The notes below the pieces were generated by a model that did not search any database, was not told the DNA's origin, and saw only the letters and a program-made list of their open reading frames with translations. The translations under genes were made by a program, and so were the position numbers. DNA of 64,000 nucleotides, from positions 72,566,001 to 72,630,000 of the forward strand of contig CM075351.1 of the NCBI GenBank assembly GCA_037693485.1, read 5' to 3'. Shown piece after piece: positions 22,937 to 35,120 of this stretch. The stretch comes from Kitagawia praeruptora. Its lineage: Eukaryota; Streptophyta; Magnoliopsida; Apiales; Apiaceae. Position 1 is the first letter of the stretch. The number at the start of each line of letters is the position of its first letter.

Positions 22937-24739
22937 GTTGGGAAAAATGGAATGGAATGAATAAAATTAATGAAAAATCATAGAGGAAGGATGATTTGAG
23001 AAAAAAATATGAACGGGAGAAATTGTGAAGGAAATGGGTATGGTAAAAAATGGACCATTTCTTTATAAAATTACGGTGGGATTTGAACTCCAGTTTAGAG
23101 TGTTAGAGCAAGTCCAGCAAGTCCAACAGCTCCTTAGTTTGTTCCCTATAAATAAAATAAAATTAGGATTCCTAGTGATTTAAGGACCTTATATGGTTAT
23201 ATCAACTCCAATAATCATCACTTACAATAAATTTAAATCTAAGAGAGGAAACAGAAGTGCAAAAAGAAGGGAAATGAATTTTTAATTGATAAAAATGAAG
23301 TTACAACTTACTAGAGATTCCTCAAAAATAGGGAATGACTAGTAATGTTAGGAGTTGTCCCATATCGTTTGTGGGAGGGGCAGATAGCTAGTTTATAAGA
23401 ATTTAGATAACTCCATTAGTATGAGGCCTTTTGGGACGTGCCAAAAAATAATAATTTCGTGCGGGCTTGGCCAAAAGCGGACAATATCATACTAATGTGG
23501 AGTTAAGGCCTGCTTGGCAAGCCCAACAAGTGGTATCAGAGCTATGGTTATAACGGTCCATAACAAGGATCCAGGAAGAGGCAGATGGACTACCAGGAGC
23601 AAGTGGGCCTTCCAATGTGGGCTTAGGGGGAGCTAGATGGCCAGGAACTTCCAGTATGGGTTAAGGGGAGCAGATCACACAGAATGGAGGCAAATAGTGA
23701 TAGTGTCAGTGCCCTAGAGACAATGTTATTGTGCTTCTAAGAAAGACTATTTTGTTATTTGATGATTGTGTTCTATAGATTATTCTACATTAATTTATTA
23801 TGTCTTAGTTTACTGCGATATAAATGTTAGAGTAAAAATGTCCTTGGAATATAGAACACGTATTCTATATCTTTAAGTATGTGACTTAAAAATGAGATTA
23901 TATGAATAGTGTTTATATTCCTAAATATCCCTAATCAAACATTATTATTATGGGACAATTATAATGCATAAAGATTAGTATGTTTGTTGACAGATGACCA
24001 CATCTCATTGGTCATAGGTATAGTGATACTAAAGACAAGAACATAGGTGCAAGTAATATTATGCATGGCATTGGATTAACCCACGGTGAGATTCTACATG
24101 TTGATAATGTCATTAGAAAGGCTCACAGTGATAATGGTGTAATGATCCTTAGACTTGACATCATTATATTTCTATACGAGGATTAATATGCTTTGACTAC
24201 ATTAAAAGTTACCTTTGACCGGGTGATGATAAAAGTGGACATCGGGTATATTATGAGTCGTATGAGAAATATGAATGATAGATATAGGATTTAACCCTCC
24301 TATTATTAGGAGAGATATTATTGGCCTCTTGATTGAGTGAGACTATGAAAATGCATGGCCATACTCAAATATTGATTTATTTTAATAGTCTACTCATTGA
24401 TCAAGGAACCCCGGAATAAACGTTGAAAAGGATGACTAATAACATGCCTCGAGTTTAATCTATGATATTTGGTTAAAAGGATTATATTACACGGAAGCAT
24501 TATATCACGAAAGGTTTAATTGGATCACCAATTATTATTATTACTTGGGTAGCAATGATGTATCAATAGATGTCGCTCATTGTTTATAATTTTATTATTG
24601 GATATTAAAATTATTGCCAACGTAATAATAACCTAAGGGGTTACACAATAAGAACGTTTAAATGAGTTTTAATTTAAATTATGAATTTAAATTAAATCAT
24701 TAAATTCGAAATTGGTTATTTTTTTATTTATTTTTTTGA

Positions 24740-25403
24740 AAAAATCGCACTTGCATATATTAAACTTCTTCCAAAATGAGGTTATAAATAAAATCTGGAG
24801 CAGTATCACACCACTCCATAGGACCTGACATAGAATAAGCAGCCTGCGCTAACATATGAGCTACTCTATTGCAGATCTATAATCAAACGTTACTAACACC
24901 TCCTCAAAGTGTTTAAGAATCTCAATACATTCCTCAATGATGACATGAAAATTAGAATTGCCCTGAGCACCATGAACTGCAGTCACCACAAGATTAGCAT
25001 CCAACTCGAAAATGCATCGACTTGTTCTCCAACCACGAACCCAGCTCAATGCTTCCTTTAAACTCCACGCTTCAGCCTCCCTTGCTTGCATACGGCCACT
25101 CACCTGATTACTACACGCCCGTAGAAACCTACCCTGATCATCTCGCACAACACATCCCACTTCTACATGATTTGAATCCGTTCGACAAGCTGCATCAATA
25201 ATAATTTTAGTCCATCCCTGGGAAGGTTTACACCACTTATTCTGCACCTTGCTTACTCTGTTGCCAGTTTGATTATCTTGCATTCGTCTCCAGTCCTGCA
25301 ATAAATTGGAAACCATAGCATTTACCCCAAAAACTGACATGTTTTTCCTGTCCCAAACCCACGAATTTCGTCTCACCCATAACCCCCAGCAAAAGAACCC
25401 CAT
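24740..25403 (-). pseudogene. LINE-derived RNase H 3' fragment
   Basis: Minus-strand frame from 25403: LWVRRNSWVWDRK, then GWTKIIIDAACR, VGCVVRDDQGRFLRA, AREAEAWSLKEALSWV, FELDANLVVTAV, the plant LINE-associated RNase H (RVT_3) pattern with its Asp/Glu residues. A missing base near 24880 ends the frame at 24861; in the next frame the expected VAHMLAQAAYS continues to about 24763. A T-rich run near 24720-24740 on the plus strand would be the LINE poly(A) tail. It is a truncated, inactive insertion, not a host RNase H gene. Confidence 0.75.
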
Positions 25404-25891
25404 ACGAGCACATTGCTCACTGTTGTTAGCACTGAAAATATTCTTTAGCTTAATTAATTATTTAGGGTAATACTTTGCAATTCGTTTTAGAGAAAAACGC
25501 AAGCTACTCAAAACGTTTGAGAGGCTACAGAGAGAGGCAGGTTATTCGACTAGTACCGGCTCCGGTGATCGCTGGACGATCAAGCGTCCGTGTGGACTAC
25601 TTTGGCAACGTAGATCTCGAAGAGGGCTGCGTGGTGATTGCTTTGGACCTCCATCTGTCATCAATTTGTTAAAGATTCGTTTTAAGGTAAACGTTCATAA
25701 CTACGAATTAAACGTCGTGTTTTGCATGGATCCTGCGATTGGGTTTCGATTTTATTGTTTTAATTATTGTTTTCCGCTGCGTTTGTTGCCCCGAAATCCA
25801 TCAAATAGGTGTCGAGCCCGATGTGCGAAGGGGGAGATTGTTAGGAGTTGTCCCACATCGTTTGTGGAGGGGCAGATGACTAATTTATAAG

Positions 25892-27327
25892 TAGGGATGA
25901 CAACGGGTCGGATCGGATCGGGTTTTTCAATATCCAAATCCAAATCCAAAATTTTGGACAAGACCTGGACCCGAAAAAAACCTGAAAATTAAGACCCGGA
26001 CCGGATCCAACGGATTTCGGATCGGATCGGAGTTTACCCGAAACCCGAAAGTTTGGATTTGGATTTTACCCAAGACCCGAGACCCGAATTACTAATAAAA
26101 TTAAAATTAAATTAACAAAATAATAAAAGAATTGACTCTTTGACTATTAATAATAAAATGATATAATAAATACTCCGTAATAATTATCATTAAATGTATA
26201 TAAATATTATTTAAAGAATTAAGAAAAGAGAAATTGGCTCTTTGACTATTAACTGTAAATATAATAATAAAATGATATAAAAAATAATAATTTGCATTAA
26301 GTGTATGTAAATATTAATTAATAGTAAAATGTATATAAATAATGTATCATAATCTAAGTTACTCCGACTCGGCAGTTCCGGCGGCCGTACCGGTGTCGAC
26401 ACGACACAACCCGGGACGCGACGCGGGATACGAGCCGGATTCGTGTGCGTGAAATCGGATCCGTCGTTGCCGTCATTGGGAAAATTTTGAAGCTCGCCGG
26501 AAGAAGAAGTAAGTACACAGGAAGAAGGAGAAGAAGAATAGAGCAAAAGAAAGTACACAGGAAGAAGGAAGAAGGAGAAGAAGAATAGAGAAAAAGAAAA
26601 AGAAAAAGAAAGGCCCACTTGTACACAAATGTATCTGGACTGTGCTTTGTCCACATTCATTTTTTTTGTTTAATAATTTGTTGACCCACTTGCACCTTTT
26701 TTTTAATTATTATGTGTTTATCATGAATCATGATGCAGATTGCAATATGTCTTGAACATTTGAAATAGGATTCTGGATTAATATTTATTCCATAGTAAAT
26801 TTAAAAAGATCGTTTAATTTATTAATATTAATATTTATTAATATTTATTTGTATTAATATTAATATTAATATTTAAAAATATTTATTTGAAATATTTGTC
26901 GTGTCCCCGTACCGGTGTCCAAATTTTGGACGGTGTCCCCGTGTCCTAAAATTTCAGAATTTTCGAACCCGACACTCGGATCCGTGTCGTGTCCGACACT
27001 CCGTACCCGAGTCCGAGTGACTTAGATCATAATTATAAAATTAAGTATATATATATCATTTAATTTTATAATTATATAATATATATAATATAATTATATA
27101 ATATATATATATATCGAGTTTTTATCGGGTTCGGATCGGGTTTGGATCGGGTTTCGGGTTTCGGGTCGGGTATCGGATCGGGATACCTAAGATCCAAATC
27201 CAGATCCAAACTCTTTCGGGACCAAAAATAAGATCCAAATCCAAATCAAAAAAATCGGGTTCGGGTAGACCCAAAAGGATCGGGTCGGGTCGTGTATCCA
27301 TCGGGTTGGATTTTTCTACCATCCCTA
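25892..27327. mobile_element. hAT MITE inside the right LTR, itself split
   Basis: Ends tagggatgacaa and accatcccta are inverted repeats, flanked by the perfect 8-bp duplication tttataag (25884-25891, 27328-27335). The interior is a characteristic run of GGATCGGGTTTCGGGT-like words. Without the second element it is about 756 bp. Open frames inside are compositional and not genes. Confidence 0.92.
26354..27025. mobile_element. Second hAT-type element, nested
   Basis: Nineteen-base terminal inverted repeats (CTAAGTTACTCCGACTCGG at the left; the right end complements it with two mismatches) and a perfect 8-bp duplication atcataat (26346-26353, 27026-27033). 672 bp; non-coding. Confidence 0.92.
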
Positions 27328-27690
27328 TTTATAAGCATCAAGATAACTCCACTAGTATGAGGCCTTTTGGGAGTTACCCAAAAACAAATCCGTACAGGCT
27401 CGATCCAAAGCGGACAATATCATACTATTGTGGAGTTGAGACCTGCTTGGCAAGCCCAACAAGTAGTTCCTAGTGTTTTGGCAAACCACTGGGACATTGT
27501 TGGAGGAAGTGTTTAATGCCAGATTCCCTAAATTTCAACTTAGGAACTCAAATAGGGATGCTGTAGAACTTGCTCTTAGGAATTGAATGGCCAAAAGAAT
27601 GAAAATTTTGAAAAACTACATATGTTGTAGTTCAAGTTTCATTTCATTCCTTTTATTCTCATTCATCCCAATCAAATACAACAAAAAAGT

Positions 27691-29790
27691 TTTCCCAAAT
27701 GACCCGTGACAAATTTGGAGGGGTCACTAATTTATGAGAGAGGCCACAACTAACAACTTGACACATATATATTTAGGCCTATATGTATTTGGAAACTCTC
27801 TTGGGCATTTTTTTGGGAGGTCTAACATTTCTCTATCACTTCATAGTAATGGTAATAATTGACGGGGTTTTACTAATTTTAGTGGAAAAAATCTACTAAT
27901 AAAATCCATAATTCATACATAATCAGTTATGTATTTGATTAGCAATACTCCAATGCATTTAATACAAATATTGGATGACATTTTTGCCTAGTGTTACGGT
28001 GAATGTTGTAACATGGCATGGTCGTCGGCGGAACCGGGCTAATCCAGGCTATGATAAAGCCTTTACTAAGCTCGAAAGTTTAATAATTTAAAAAAAAAAA
28101 AAATTAAACATGCATTGTCCTTAAAATTCAGTAGTTTTTTCATTTGAGCTCCAAATGATTTTGGAATAAACATGTATTGTCCTAAAAATGATTATGAATT
28201 TCATCATCCCCTGATCTTTGCATTCCTTGTTCTGCCACCACATGAAATGCAATACCTATTTCTCCAAATTAATTGTCACCAAAACATACCTTTGTTTTCA
28301 CCCGCAACATGCTGTTTGTGGTTCATGGCACTTTTTAAAGCCGGGGAGTTCCGAATTTCTTTTGCTTGATGAAGTTCAGGTGGGCGCAACGATGGATTTA
28401 CTGGAACAAAGGTCCTTGCCTGTAGGAGGAGCGAATTCTGGCAAATTGGATGGTGGAGAATGGTGAGTAGGTGTCATTAATATGAAATCTTCAGGTAAAT
28501 TCAGTTTCGCCTATCTTACCTTTAAACCTATTACCGGCCCTAATACCGGCGGCTTCATCATATAGTTCAGTTGGAAATTTGAACTGGATCTCTTACATTT
28601 ACAGATGAGTTTCTCACATGTAGTCTGGCATTAAGTAAAAAAAATACTAAACAATGAACAATCTCAGTAATAAAATAAAATTAAAAAATGAGCTAAGTTC
28701 TTATCAAGAACATAAATTGCAAACTTAATAAGAAATTGATACATGAAGAAATCTACTGTTATTCACCTGCGTAAAATTGTCTGACTTATCCTGCACACTC
28801 ACCACCGCTTCTTCCGTCTATCTCTGTAGATACAATTTTTGCATTTAACTTTGGAATAAATTATAGAAATTGTTCATAGGGAATTCATGTTTTGTTTTGT
28901 TGATAAAAAAAGTGAAAGAGTAAACTTAACAGCGAGGCTAGTCTTCCTTCTCCCACAATCCCACATTCCCATCTATGACCTACCCACCCACTCTGTGTTT
29001 TTTTTTGCCAAATTTAAAGTGATTTCATAAATACTTTAAAGGCGATTCAATCGGGATAAACCCCTAATTGATCATGCAACCAGGTTGAAAAACAAAAAAA
29101 CGAGCTAAAAAATTAGCCGTCTTGTTTCCGGATTGCTTAACTACCTAAATACAAATTACTGAAAATTAAAAATAAAGATAACGGTTTCTCGAGCAATCCA
29201 GACTGCATCACCCCTGAGAACAGTAGCTTCACAATTGACCCTCACATTAATTCCATGGTTAGTACAATGTTCAGAAGATGTTATGAACATATTTTTGTGA
29301 GAGGTGAGCACATGCGATTTTCACCACCGCTTCAAGAACACCCTAGCTATTTACCTGCCGGATACCAGCTATAGACCTGCCGAAAGAGTTGATACGAGAT
29401 ATCCAAATCTCCCAAAAACACCGAAAACTTCATTTTCAACACAACATACACATCGCATAAAGCGAGACAATCAAACAAACAACTAATAACTCAAACAATC
29501 AAATAAATTCGAAAAATCAAAGATTTCGGAATAACACCAAATTTTGATATGATGTTAAGAATGAGATTTTGACTCTAAGAATGAATTTTAATTGAAATTT
29601 CAAGTTCTAAACCGGAGAAGATCTGAGAAAAACGGAGAAGAAGCTCGAATGATTTTTCAACTAAAACTCGTTTATTGAAAGAAAAAACGAAAGGGAAAAG
29701 CTTTCATCGGGAGTCGACTCTCATTTAATTTCCTAGACGATGAACACGGAGAGAAAGGGGGTTGGCTTATTTGGGTGGATGTTGGGTCGG
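27691..29790. other. 2.1-kb gene-free stretch
   Basis: AT-rich with scattered short frames only. A roughly 90-base block near 29170-29260 (minus strand) could be an old coding scrap, but I cannot identify it. No RNA gene or repeat with clear ends was found. Confidence 0.4.
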
Positions 29791-29796
29791 CGGCGG

Positions 29797-30025
29797 TTAA
29801 GTATAGGAATCGAAAAAAAATCCGATCCGATACCCGATTCGATCCAATCCGATCCGATTCGTTTGGGTCTATCCGAATTCGATTTTTTGGATTTAGATTT
29901 GGATCTTATTTTTGGATCCGAAAGAGTTTGGATCTGGATTTGGATTTAAGGTAACCCGATCCGATACCCGACCCGAAACCCGAAACCCGATCCAAACCAG
30001 ACCCGAACCCGAAACCCAATAAAAA
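29797..30025. mobile_element. Truncated hAT MITE (same family as 41666-42330)
   Basis: It starts tataggaatcgaaaaaaaatcc and carries the same GATCCGAAACCCG/GGATTTGGAT words as the intact copy at 41666. No right terminal repeat is seen, so the copy is truncated. Confidence 0.65.
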
Positions 30026-30309
30026 TAATGTCCATTATATTTTGTATATTAATTTTAAATATCATTAATGTCCATTATATTTTTGATAAGTTCAATAATA
30101 AAAATTTTGAGTGAATCTTTCGATTTTGATAATCTCATTAATATATATTATCACATGTCATATGTAACAAAAGTTTTGCTAAATTAACTTTTAAATGTAT
30201 TTATTATATTATATAAAATAGCATTTAATTGTACTAATATTAGTCGTTTCAAGATTTTATATTAATAAAATAATATTATAAAGTACCACAGGCTAATCTA
30301 GTGTAATAA

Positions 30310-30669
30310 GAGCAACTCCAAGAGACTAGCTATTAGGATTCCTAAATCAAAATATAAGGATTTTGACATAAAAATGCACTGCAACAGTGTCTTAAGTGAC
30401 TCCTTAAAACTTAAGACATGTCTCTTCTTCCTTATTTATAAGAGAATCCTAGTTCTCCCTTATATTATTTTCACCAATAAAATATTCATTTCCCTTCTTT
30501 TTTTGACATTCTTTTCCTTTCTCTCCTACTTTTTTCTTTCCCTTTAATATTATAATAATAATAAGGAACATTGTTTGAGTAAGCATTCCTTAACTTATCC
30601 TAAATTACTAAGAGATCAATTATTTATAATATTTTTAAGGAATTCATTAGGAGTCTCTCGGAGTTGCTC
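30310..30669. mobile_element. Harbinger/Tourist-like MITE (360 bp)
   Basis: Terminal inverted repeats of 17 bp (left gagcaactccaagagact, right agtctctcggagttgctc, one mismatch) and the TSD taa (30307-30309, 30670-30672). Non-coding. Confidence 0.82.
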
Positions 30670-30991
30670 TAATTAGCTGTACTTACATTCTTTAGTTTTA
30701 TGTTTTATTTTTGGTGATACAATGGATAGGAGATGTTTCTGATAGGTGCTGACGAACTGGCTTATGCAAGAAGTTGTGACACTTTGAGATTTGAACTATT
30801 ATTTTTAGGTTTTACTTATAAAAGCACTCAAGATTTTTGAACTAACTATTTCATTTTGGAATTGTCTACATGTACTTTATAAATTAAGAAATATATTGAT
30901 AAAATTATTTATAAATTAATTAAAATTGGAAAATGTATGCACTACAACGTTAAACAAATTAAATTTATTCTATTAAATATACATGTTAAAC

Positions 30992-31539
30992 TAGGGCTGT
31001 CAAACAGATAAATCGAATATAAATTTGCATGTAATCAAATTTGAATTTGAAAACGATCCGAATTCGTTTCATAATTCAAAAATATTTGAATAAAAATATT
31101 CAAATTCGAATATGAAGGATACTATCCAAATTCGGATAACATGATTCGGATAATATCTGAATAGATTTTTCAACCAGATTTTTTAATTTTAATTTTAATT
31201 TTTAATTCAATTAAATTATAAAAAATATTAAATGCTAAATTTTAAACTTTTCTAAAAGTAAATGAAAGTTAAATTTCTTTGGACATATTTTATTATTATT
31301 TTAAAAATTTATTTTTAATATATATTCTTAGGTATAAATTTGTTATTCTTAAAATATTAAAATTTTATGATATGTATATTTATGCCTATAATACATTTAC
31401 AATTATAGTTATATTATATAAATATATTAATTGATGAGTAAAGAATATAATAATTTATAAATTACATATATATACAATATTTTCTAAAAAAATTATATAA
31501 ATATAATATTTTATAAATTATATAAATATTAATATAATA

Positions 31540-31596
<57 letters not shown>

Positions 31597-31767
31597 CGGA
31601 TTCAGATACGAACATGCCTATATACATATTCGTATCCTAAATCATCGGATTTGAATACGAATAATATCCAATTTATGTGAAATAAGCATAATACTTGATT
31701 TTTTCGTATCCGAATTCAAATAAGTTGAACAGATATCAGATTTTTTGGAATATTTTTGATAACCCTA
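30992..31767. mobile_element. hAT-like MITE with a TA microsatellite
   Basis: Ends tagggctgtcaaac and gataaccctac resemble hAT MITE termini. Flanking octamers tgttaaac and cactaaac match at 5 of 8 positions, so the insertion is old. A (TA)n run occupies about 31547-31592. Confidence 0.65.
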
Positions 31768-32197
31768 CACTAAACGTTTAGTTTTATATTTTATCCTTAT
31801 AAATAATGAATAACAAAATTATAATACTCCCTTGTCAATCTAGAATTGATAACACTGGCAGCCAATTTATTACATGGGCAATCCAAGACTTTTGTGCAAA
31901 TAAAGATTAGGGAATAGGGTGGGAAACAAAAACGAGTTAACTTGAACTTAATAAACCTCTCGACCTTTGAACTTTTGAACCTTTTTAGAAAGATGTCCAC
32001 ACCCTATCAGAACTTTTGCAAGTCTGGAATGTTATACAAAGTCAAATTTAGAATAACACAAAATCTGCACAACACACTGAAAGACCCTGATAAGTTGTAC
32101 TTGGATAAGCTGATAAACCTTTCTGAACCTTTTCTCTTTGGGTTCCTTCAACCTTTTTGAACCTTACCCATTAATTGGCCACGGCTACTTCTCCTTG

Positions 32198-32204
32198 TAT
32201 AAAT
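32198..32204 (+). promoter_or_regulatory. TATA box of paralog D, separated from its gene by a Helitron
   Basis: tataaat in a block (31830-32210) homologous to the promoter of paralog B. The Helitron at 32220 now puts 1.2 kb between this box and the old start codon. Confidence 0.5.
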
Positions 32205-32219
32205 TCCACAAACTATGTA

Positions 32220-33410
32220 TCTATACTCTTTATTAATGCGCAAAACAATGTTTTAATGGTACATAATAGAGATGCACAAAAAGCCCGAGCCCGAAAATCT
32301 GGCCCGGCCCAATCCGGCAAAGCCCGGTCAAAGTCCGGCCCGGTCAAAGCCCGGCCCGAGGGCCTTAAACGGTCCCTATATTTTTGGGTAAATACCCGGT
32401 CGTAGCCCGGTCTTTTAAAAAGCCCGGTCTTCGGTCCGGCCCGATTAAAACCCCGGTTCGACCCGAAAAAACCCGGGTAAAATTCGTTTATTCTAGTATA
32501 CTTACATAAATATTTATGTATTTACACTTCCTACAAATATAAAAATAATTTAAGTACATATATATTTACATATTCATTATTAATAAAAAGATGATTTATA
32601 TGCATATATTACGATACATGAACGAAAACAAGTTAAGTACACGTGTAATCAATTAATATATCATCAAATCAAAAAGTAAATCGATAAATGTAATATTTGT
32701 ATCGGCAATATAGATTGTTTAACACATGTCTGCCATTATTACATAAAGAACATTCTTATATAACATAAAATCTTGATCCGATTTGATCCTGAAAAAAGCC
32801 CGATCCGGCCCAGCCCGCTTCAGGCCCGGAAAAAAGCCTACCGCGGCCCGCTTCGAGGGCCTAAACAGGCTCACATTTTTCAAAGAAGCCCGGCCCGGCC
32901 CGGCCCAGTCAAAGTCAAAGCCCGGGCCGGGCTTTGACCAAAAAGCTCGGGCTTTTCAAAGCCCGGCCCGATGGGCCTTTTGTGCATCTCTAGTACACAA
33001 TAGTACCAAAGTACCAAAATAGTACCAAAGTACCAAATTTGGTTATCACTTAACTCAGGGATCGATTCCTTCCAACTACATAATTATACAAAATTTTTTT
33101 AATTAAATAGTCACATAGCCACATAATTAAATAGTATTTATTTGTTATATACTTTTATCATTCAATTCTACAAGTTTATATTTAAACAGAACTACTTAAT
33201 TATATTTATTTATTTATCTATTTTAATTTTTAAAATTTTACCCGTATTAAATTCCCTATAACTACATAATTTAATAATGTTTATTTATTATATGTTTTTA
33301 TAGTTCAATTATTTACAAATACATATTTAAATAATATTCATTAATTATAATTATTATCGATAATTTACACGTGTTCGCCCGGCCCGTGCTTCGCACGGGT
33401 TACCGGCTAG
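32220..33410 (+). mobile_element. Helitron (non-autonomous) in the promoter of paralog D
   Basis: 5' end TCTATACTC after a host A (32219). The 3' end is a GC-rich hairpin (cccgtgcttcgcacggg, about 33383-33399) followed by ttaccggCTAG and a host T (33411). No target duplication, as expected for rolling-circle insertion between A and T. The interior has no Rep/helicase and includes a hAT MITE. Its 3' end matches that of the small Helitron at 57810. Confidence 0.82.
32267..32992. mobile_element. hAT MITE nested in the Helitron
   Basis: Perfect terminal inverted repeats tagagatgcacaaaa / ttttgtgcatctcta and an 8-bp duplication gtacataa / gtacacaa (32259-32266, 32993-33000; one mismatch). The interior is made of AAGCCCGGCCC words. 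Confidence 0.92.
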
Positions 33411-33504
33411 TATATATAGAAGGAAGGAAAGCTCTTAGTACTCCATATTATGTTTTCTTTTACTCTGTTTCTCCTTTCGTTGATTTTAGCTTCGTAGTTC
33501 TATC

Positions 33505-33786
33505 ATGTCTTCTCCTTCTCATCACTCATCAGTTCATATTCAACAACTATCCTACACAATGTAATGTTGCATTCATCAACGTCATTCCTTGCAAGAACGC
33601 GATAATGGAAACTATGCTATTGTTGGCATTTTCGGAATATCTGTTACTGTCCTCCTCACAGCCTTGCAACTCAAGTACCAAGGTGCAGGGACTAATTCTC
33701 CATTTCAAGATTACCCAGAAGCCATGGCAATAGCTATAGCAAGTTTCATTCTTTTCTGCTAGGTATATGAGATGGAACAATACTTT
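33505..33786 (+). pseudogene. Membrane-protein paralog D, 5' half
   Basis: ATG at 33505 in the same context as paralog B. An extra 4 bases (ctca) after codon 7 shift the frame, giving an early stop; a further stop (TAG, near 33761) replaces the Leu codon of IFCLV. Homology ends at codon 93, where the TAT retrotransposon is inserted. The gene was therefore dead by these lesions as well as by the insertion; which came first cannot be told. Confidence 0.85.
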
Positions 33787-34421
33787 TGATAACTCTGAAA
33801 CTTGATCGGGTACTTCCTCGCCAGCTCCTGCCTCGGAAGTGGTGTAGCTGTAGCGGGGTGTCTGCAAAACAACACCGGAGGGGGGGTTTGGCCCCGAGGT
33901 GCCTCCGGCGTGAGAATGAGAGTTGGTTTTGGAAGGTAATAATCAAGTAGAGTATCACGAAAGTAATGAATGTGTGCAGGTATGTAATAATGTCTAACCC
34001 CTAAACCCTACACTCTAGGGGTATTTATAGCCCTAGGGTTAGGATTTAGGGGTCTGTTACCTTTACTCCTAGCCGTCGGATCCGGGGGACAAGATGCTAG
34101 ATTCCCGGGATGTAGGACACGTGTCCTTATTTGTGGGGACCGTTGACTGGAGTGTGGCAGTGTTGTTGAGTACATGATTTGACACATGTTGTCGTTTGGA
34201 CTTTAATGCTGGTCAGCGCCACGTGTGGGGATATCGGCCGAGCTGGGCTGCCACGTGTTCGAGGTGTCATCACTCTGGGGTCCATTACTCCGGGGTTGGG
34301 ACTCCGTGCCCGGGGCCCACTGGCTTGGGCTGGGCTGCTCTTATTCCCATTAGTTGGATTGTTTGTTGTTTTTGGGCCTGAAGCTGGGCCTAGTTGGATC
34401 TGGGCTATTTCTAGCCTATCA
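33787..34421 (-). repeat. TAT element left LTR (3' LTR of the element)
   Basis: 635 bp, TGATAACTCT...GCCTATCA. Small open frames on both strands are chance and are mirrored in the other LTR. Confidence 0.95.
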
Positions 34422-34437
34422 TTTGCCCCCCACTCCC
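34422..34437 (-). promoter_or_regulatory. TAT element polypurine tract
   Basis: On the minus strand, gggagtggggggcaaa directly precedes the LTR terminus TGATAGGC. Confidence 0.85.
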
Positions 34438-35120
34438 TCATGCGGATTTTCCGGATGGGGGAGTAGCAAATGTACTTGAGCTTCTCTTTGTCTCAAAGGG
34501 GAAATTTTGTCTTTGGTTGCCCCCCGGCCCGGGGTGTGTGCTGGAAAGAGCATCTCCGGGGCTAGGGGTGAAGAGTTATCTTCATAAGTCCAAAGTTTCA
34601 TGACTTTGGGTGACTTAGAAGAAATATTCGTTTTTGGTTGCCTCCAGGCCCGGGGTGTTCACTGAGGTGCACACCTCCGGGGTAAGGGTTATTGTAGCTC
34701 GAAGGCTTGGTTGTCTTGAAGAGGACATTTTTTTTTTTTGGAAAACAGCTGTCATCCACTATCTCCGGGTTTTGGAGATAGTGGGCCGAAACTTTGGGCC
34801 GCCACGTGTCTCTGGCGGTAGAGATTCGGGGTTTGCCTATAAATAGTGGCCGCCTTCCTCACTTTTGTCTTTTAGAAGTTTTTGATTTGCTGCCGTTATT
34901 CTGCTTCTCTGAGGACCTGATCTCCGGGCTATCGTCGCTTTGGTTTTTCTTGCTTTCTCCATTCCGGCCTCTCTACTCTTTGTAAGTCCTCTTTATCCGG
35001 ACTCTTGTCAATTTTACCGTTTTTCTTTTCCGGGGTTCTGGTACTCCCATAGGTCGCCCTTTTGTAGCTTCTTATTTTCATTCTCTTATTGTGTTGGGTA
35101 GCCCGGGGTAGTGTCCTTGT

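Larger units (their letters stand above)
23346..27461 (+). mobile_element. Small-LTR non-autonomous retrotransposon
   Basis: The left LTR (23346-23528, 183 bp) starts TGTTAGGAGTTG and ends CAAGCCCAACA; a tRNA-iMet primer-binding site, tggtatcagagc, follows at 23531-23542. A polypurine tract (gcgaagggggagat, about 25825-25838) precedes the right LTR (25839-27461, about 179 bp without its hAT insert). Flanks agtaa (23341-23345) and agtag (27462-27466) are probable target duplications with one mismatch. The 2.3-kb interior lacks gag and pol; it holds AT-rich sequence and a reversed LINE fragment. Confidence 0.88.
23106..27575. mobile_element. Harbinger/Tourist-like MITE, split by an LTR element
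   Basis: Terminal sequences gagcaagtcc (left) and aacttgctc (right) form short inverted repeats with the 3-bp duplication tta (23103-23105, 27576-27578), the TWA type typical of PIF/Harbinger. Removing the LTR element 23346-27461 and its 5-bp duplication leaves about 349 bp, close in size and interior wording to the intact MITE at 30310-30669. Confidence 0.65.
22937..27690. mobile_element. Outer MITE-like element enclosing the nested stack
   Basis: Left end tgcttggttgggaaaaatgg (about 22940) and right end cattcatcccaatcaaatac (about 27660-27680) are imperfect inverted repeats, each beside AATGGAATGAAT-type sequence. This is a common plant MITE style. The target duplication is not clear, so the limits are approximate. 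Confidence 0.45.

Noticed and set aside
23531..23542. tRNA-like match
   Set aside because: Only a 12-base primer-binding site next to an LTR; no tRNA cloverleaf. No tRNA or rRNA gene was found in the window.
24861..25403. Host RNase H gene
   Set aside because: The wording upstream (LWVRRNSWVWDRK) and the frameshifted tail identify a LINE 3' fragment.
26211..27322. Several long minus-strand open frames
   Set aside because: They lie in hAT MITE interiors made of repeated GGATCGGGTTT-like words; frames are compositional and cross element ends.
34127..34466. Open frames on both strands in the TAT LTR
   Set aside because: They recur in the other LTR, have no family pattern, and overlap the LTR edge.
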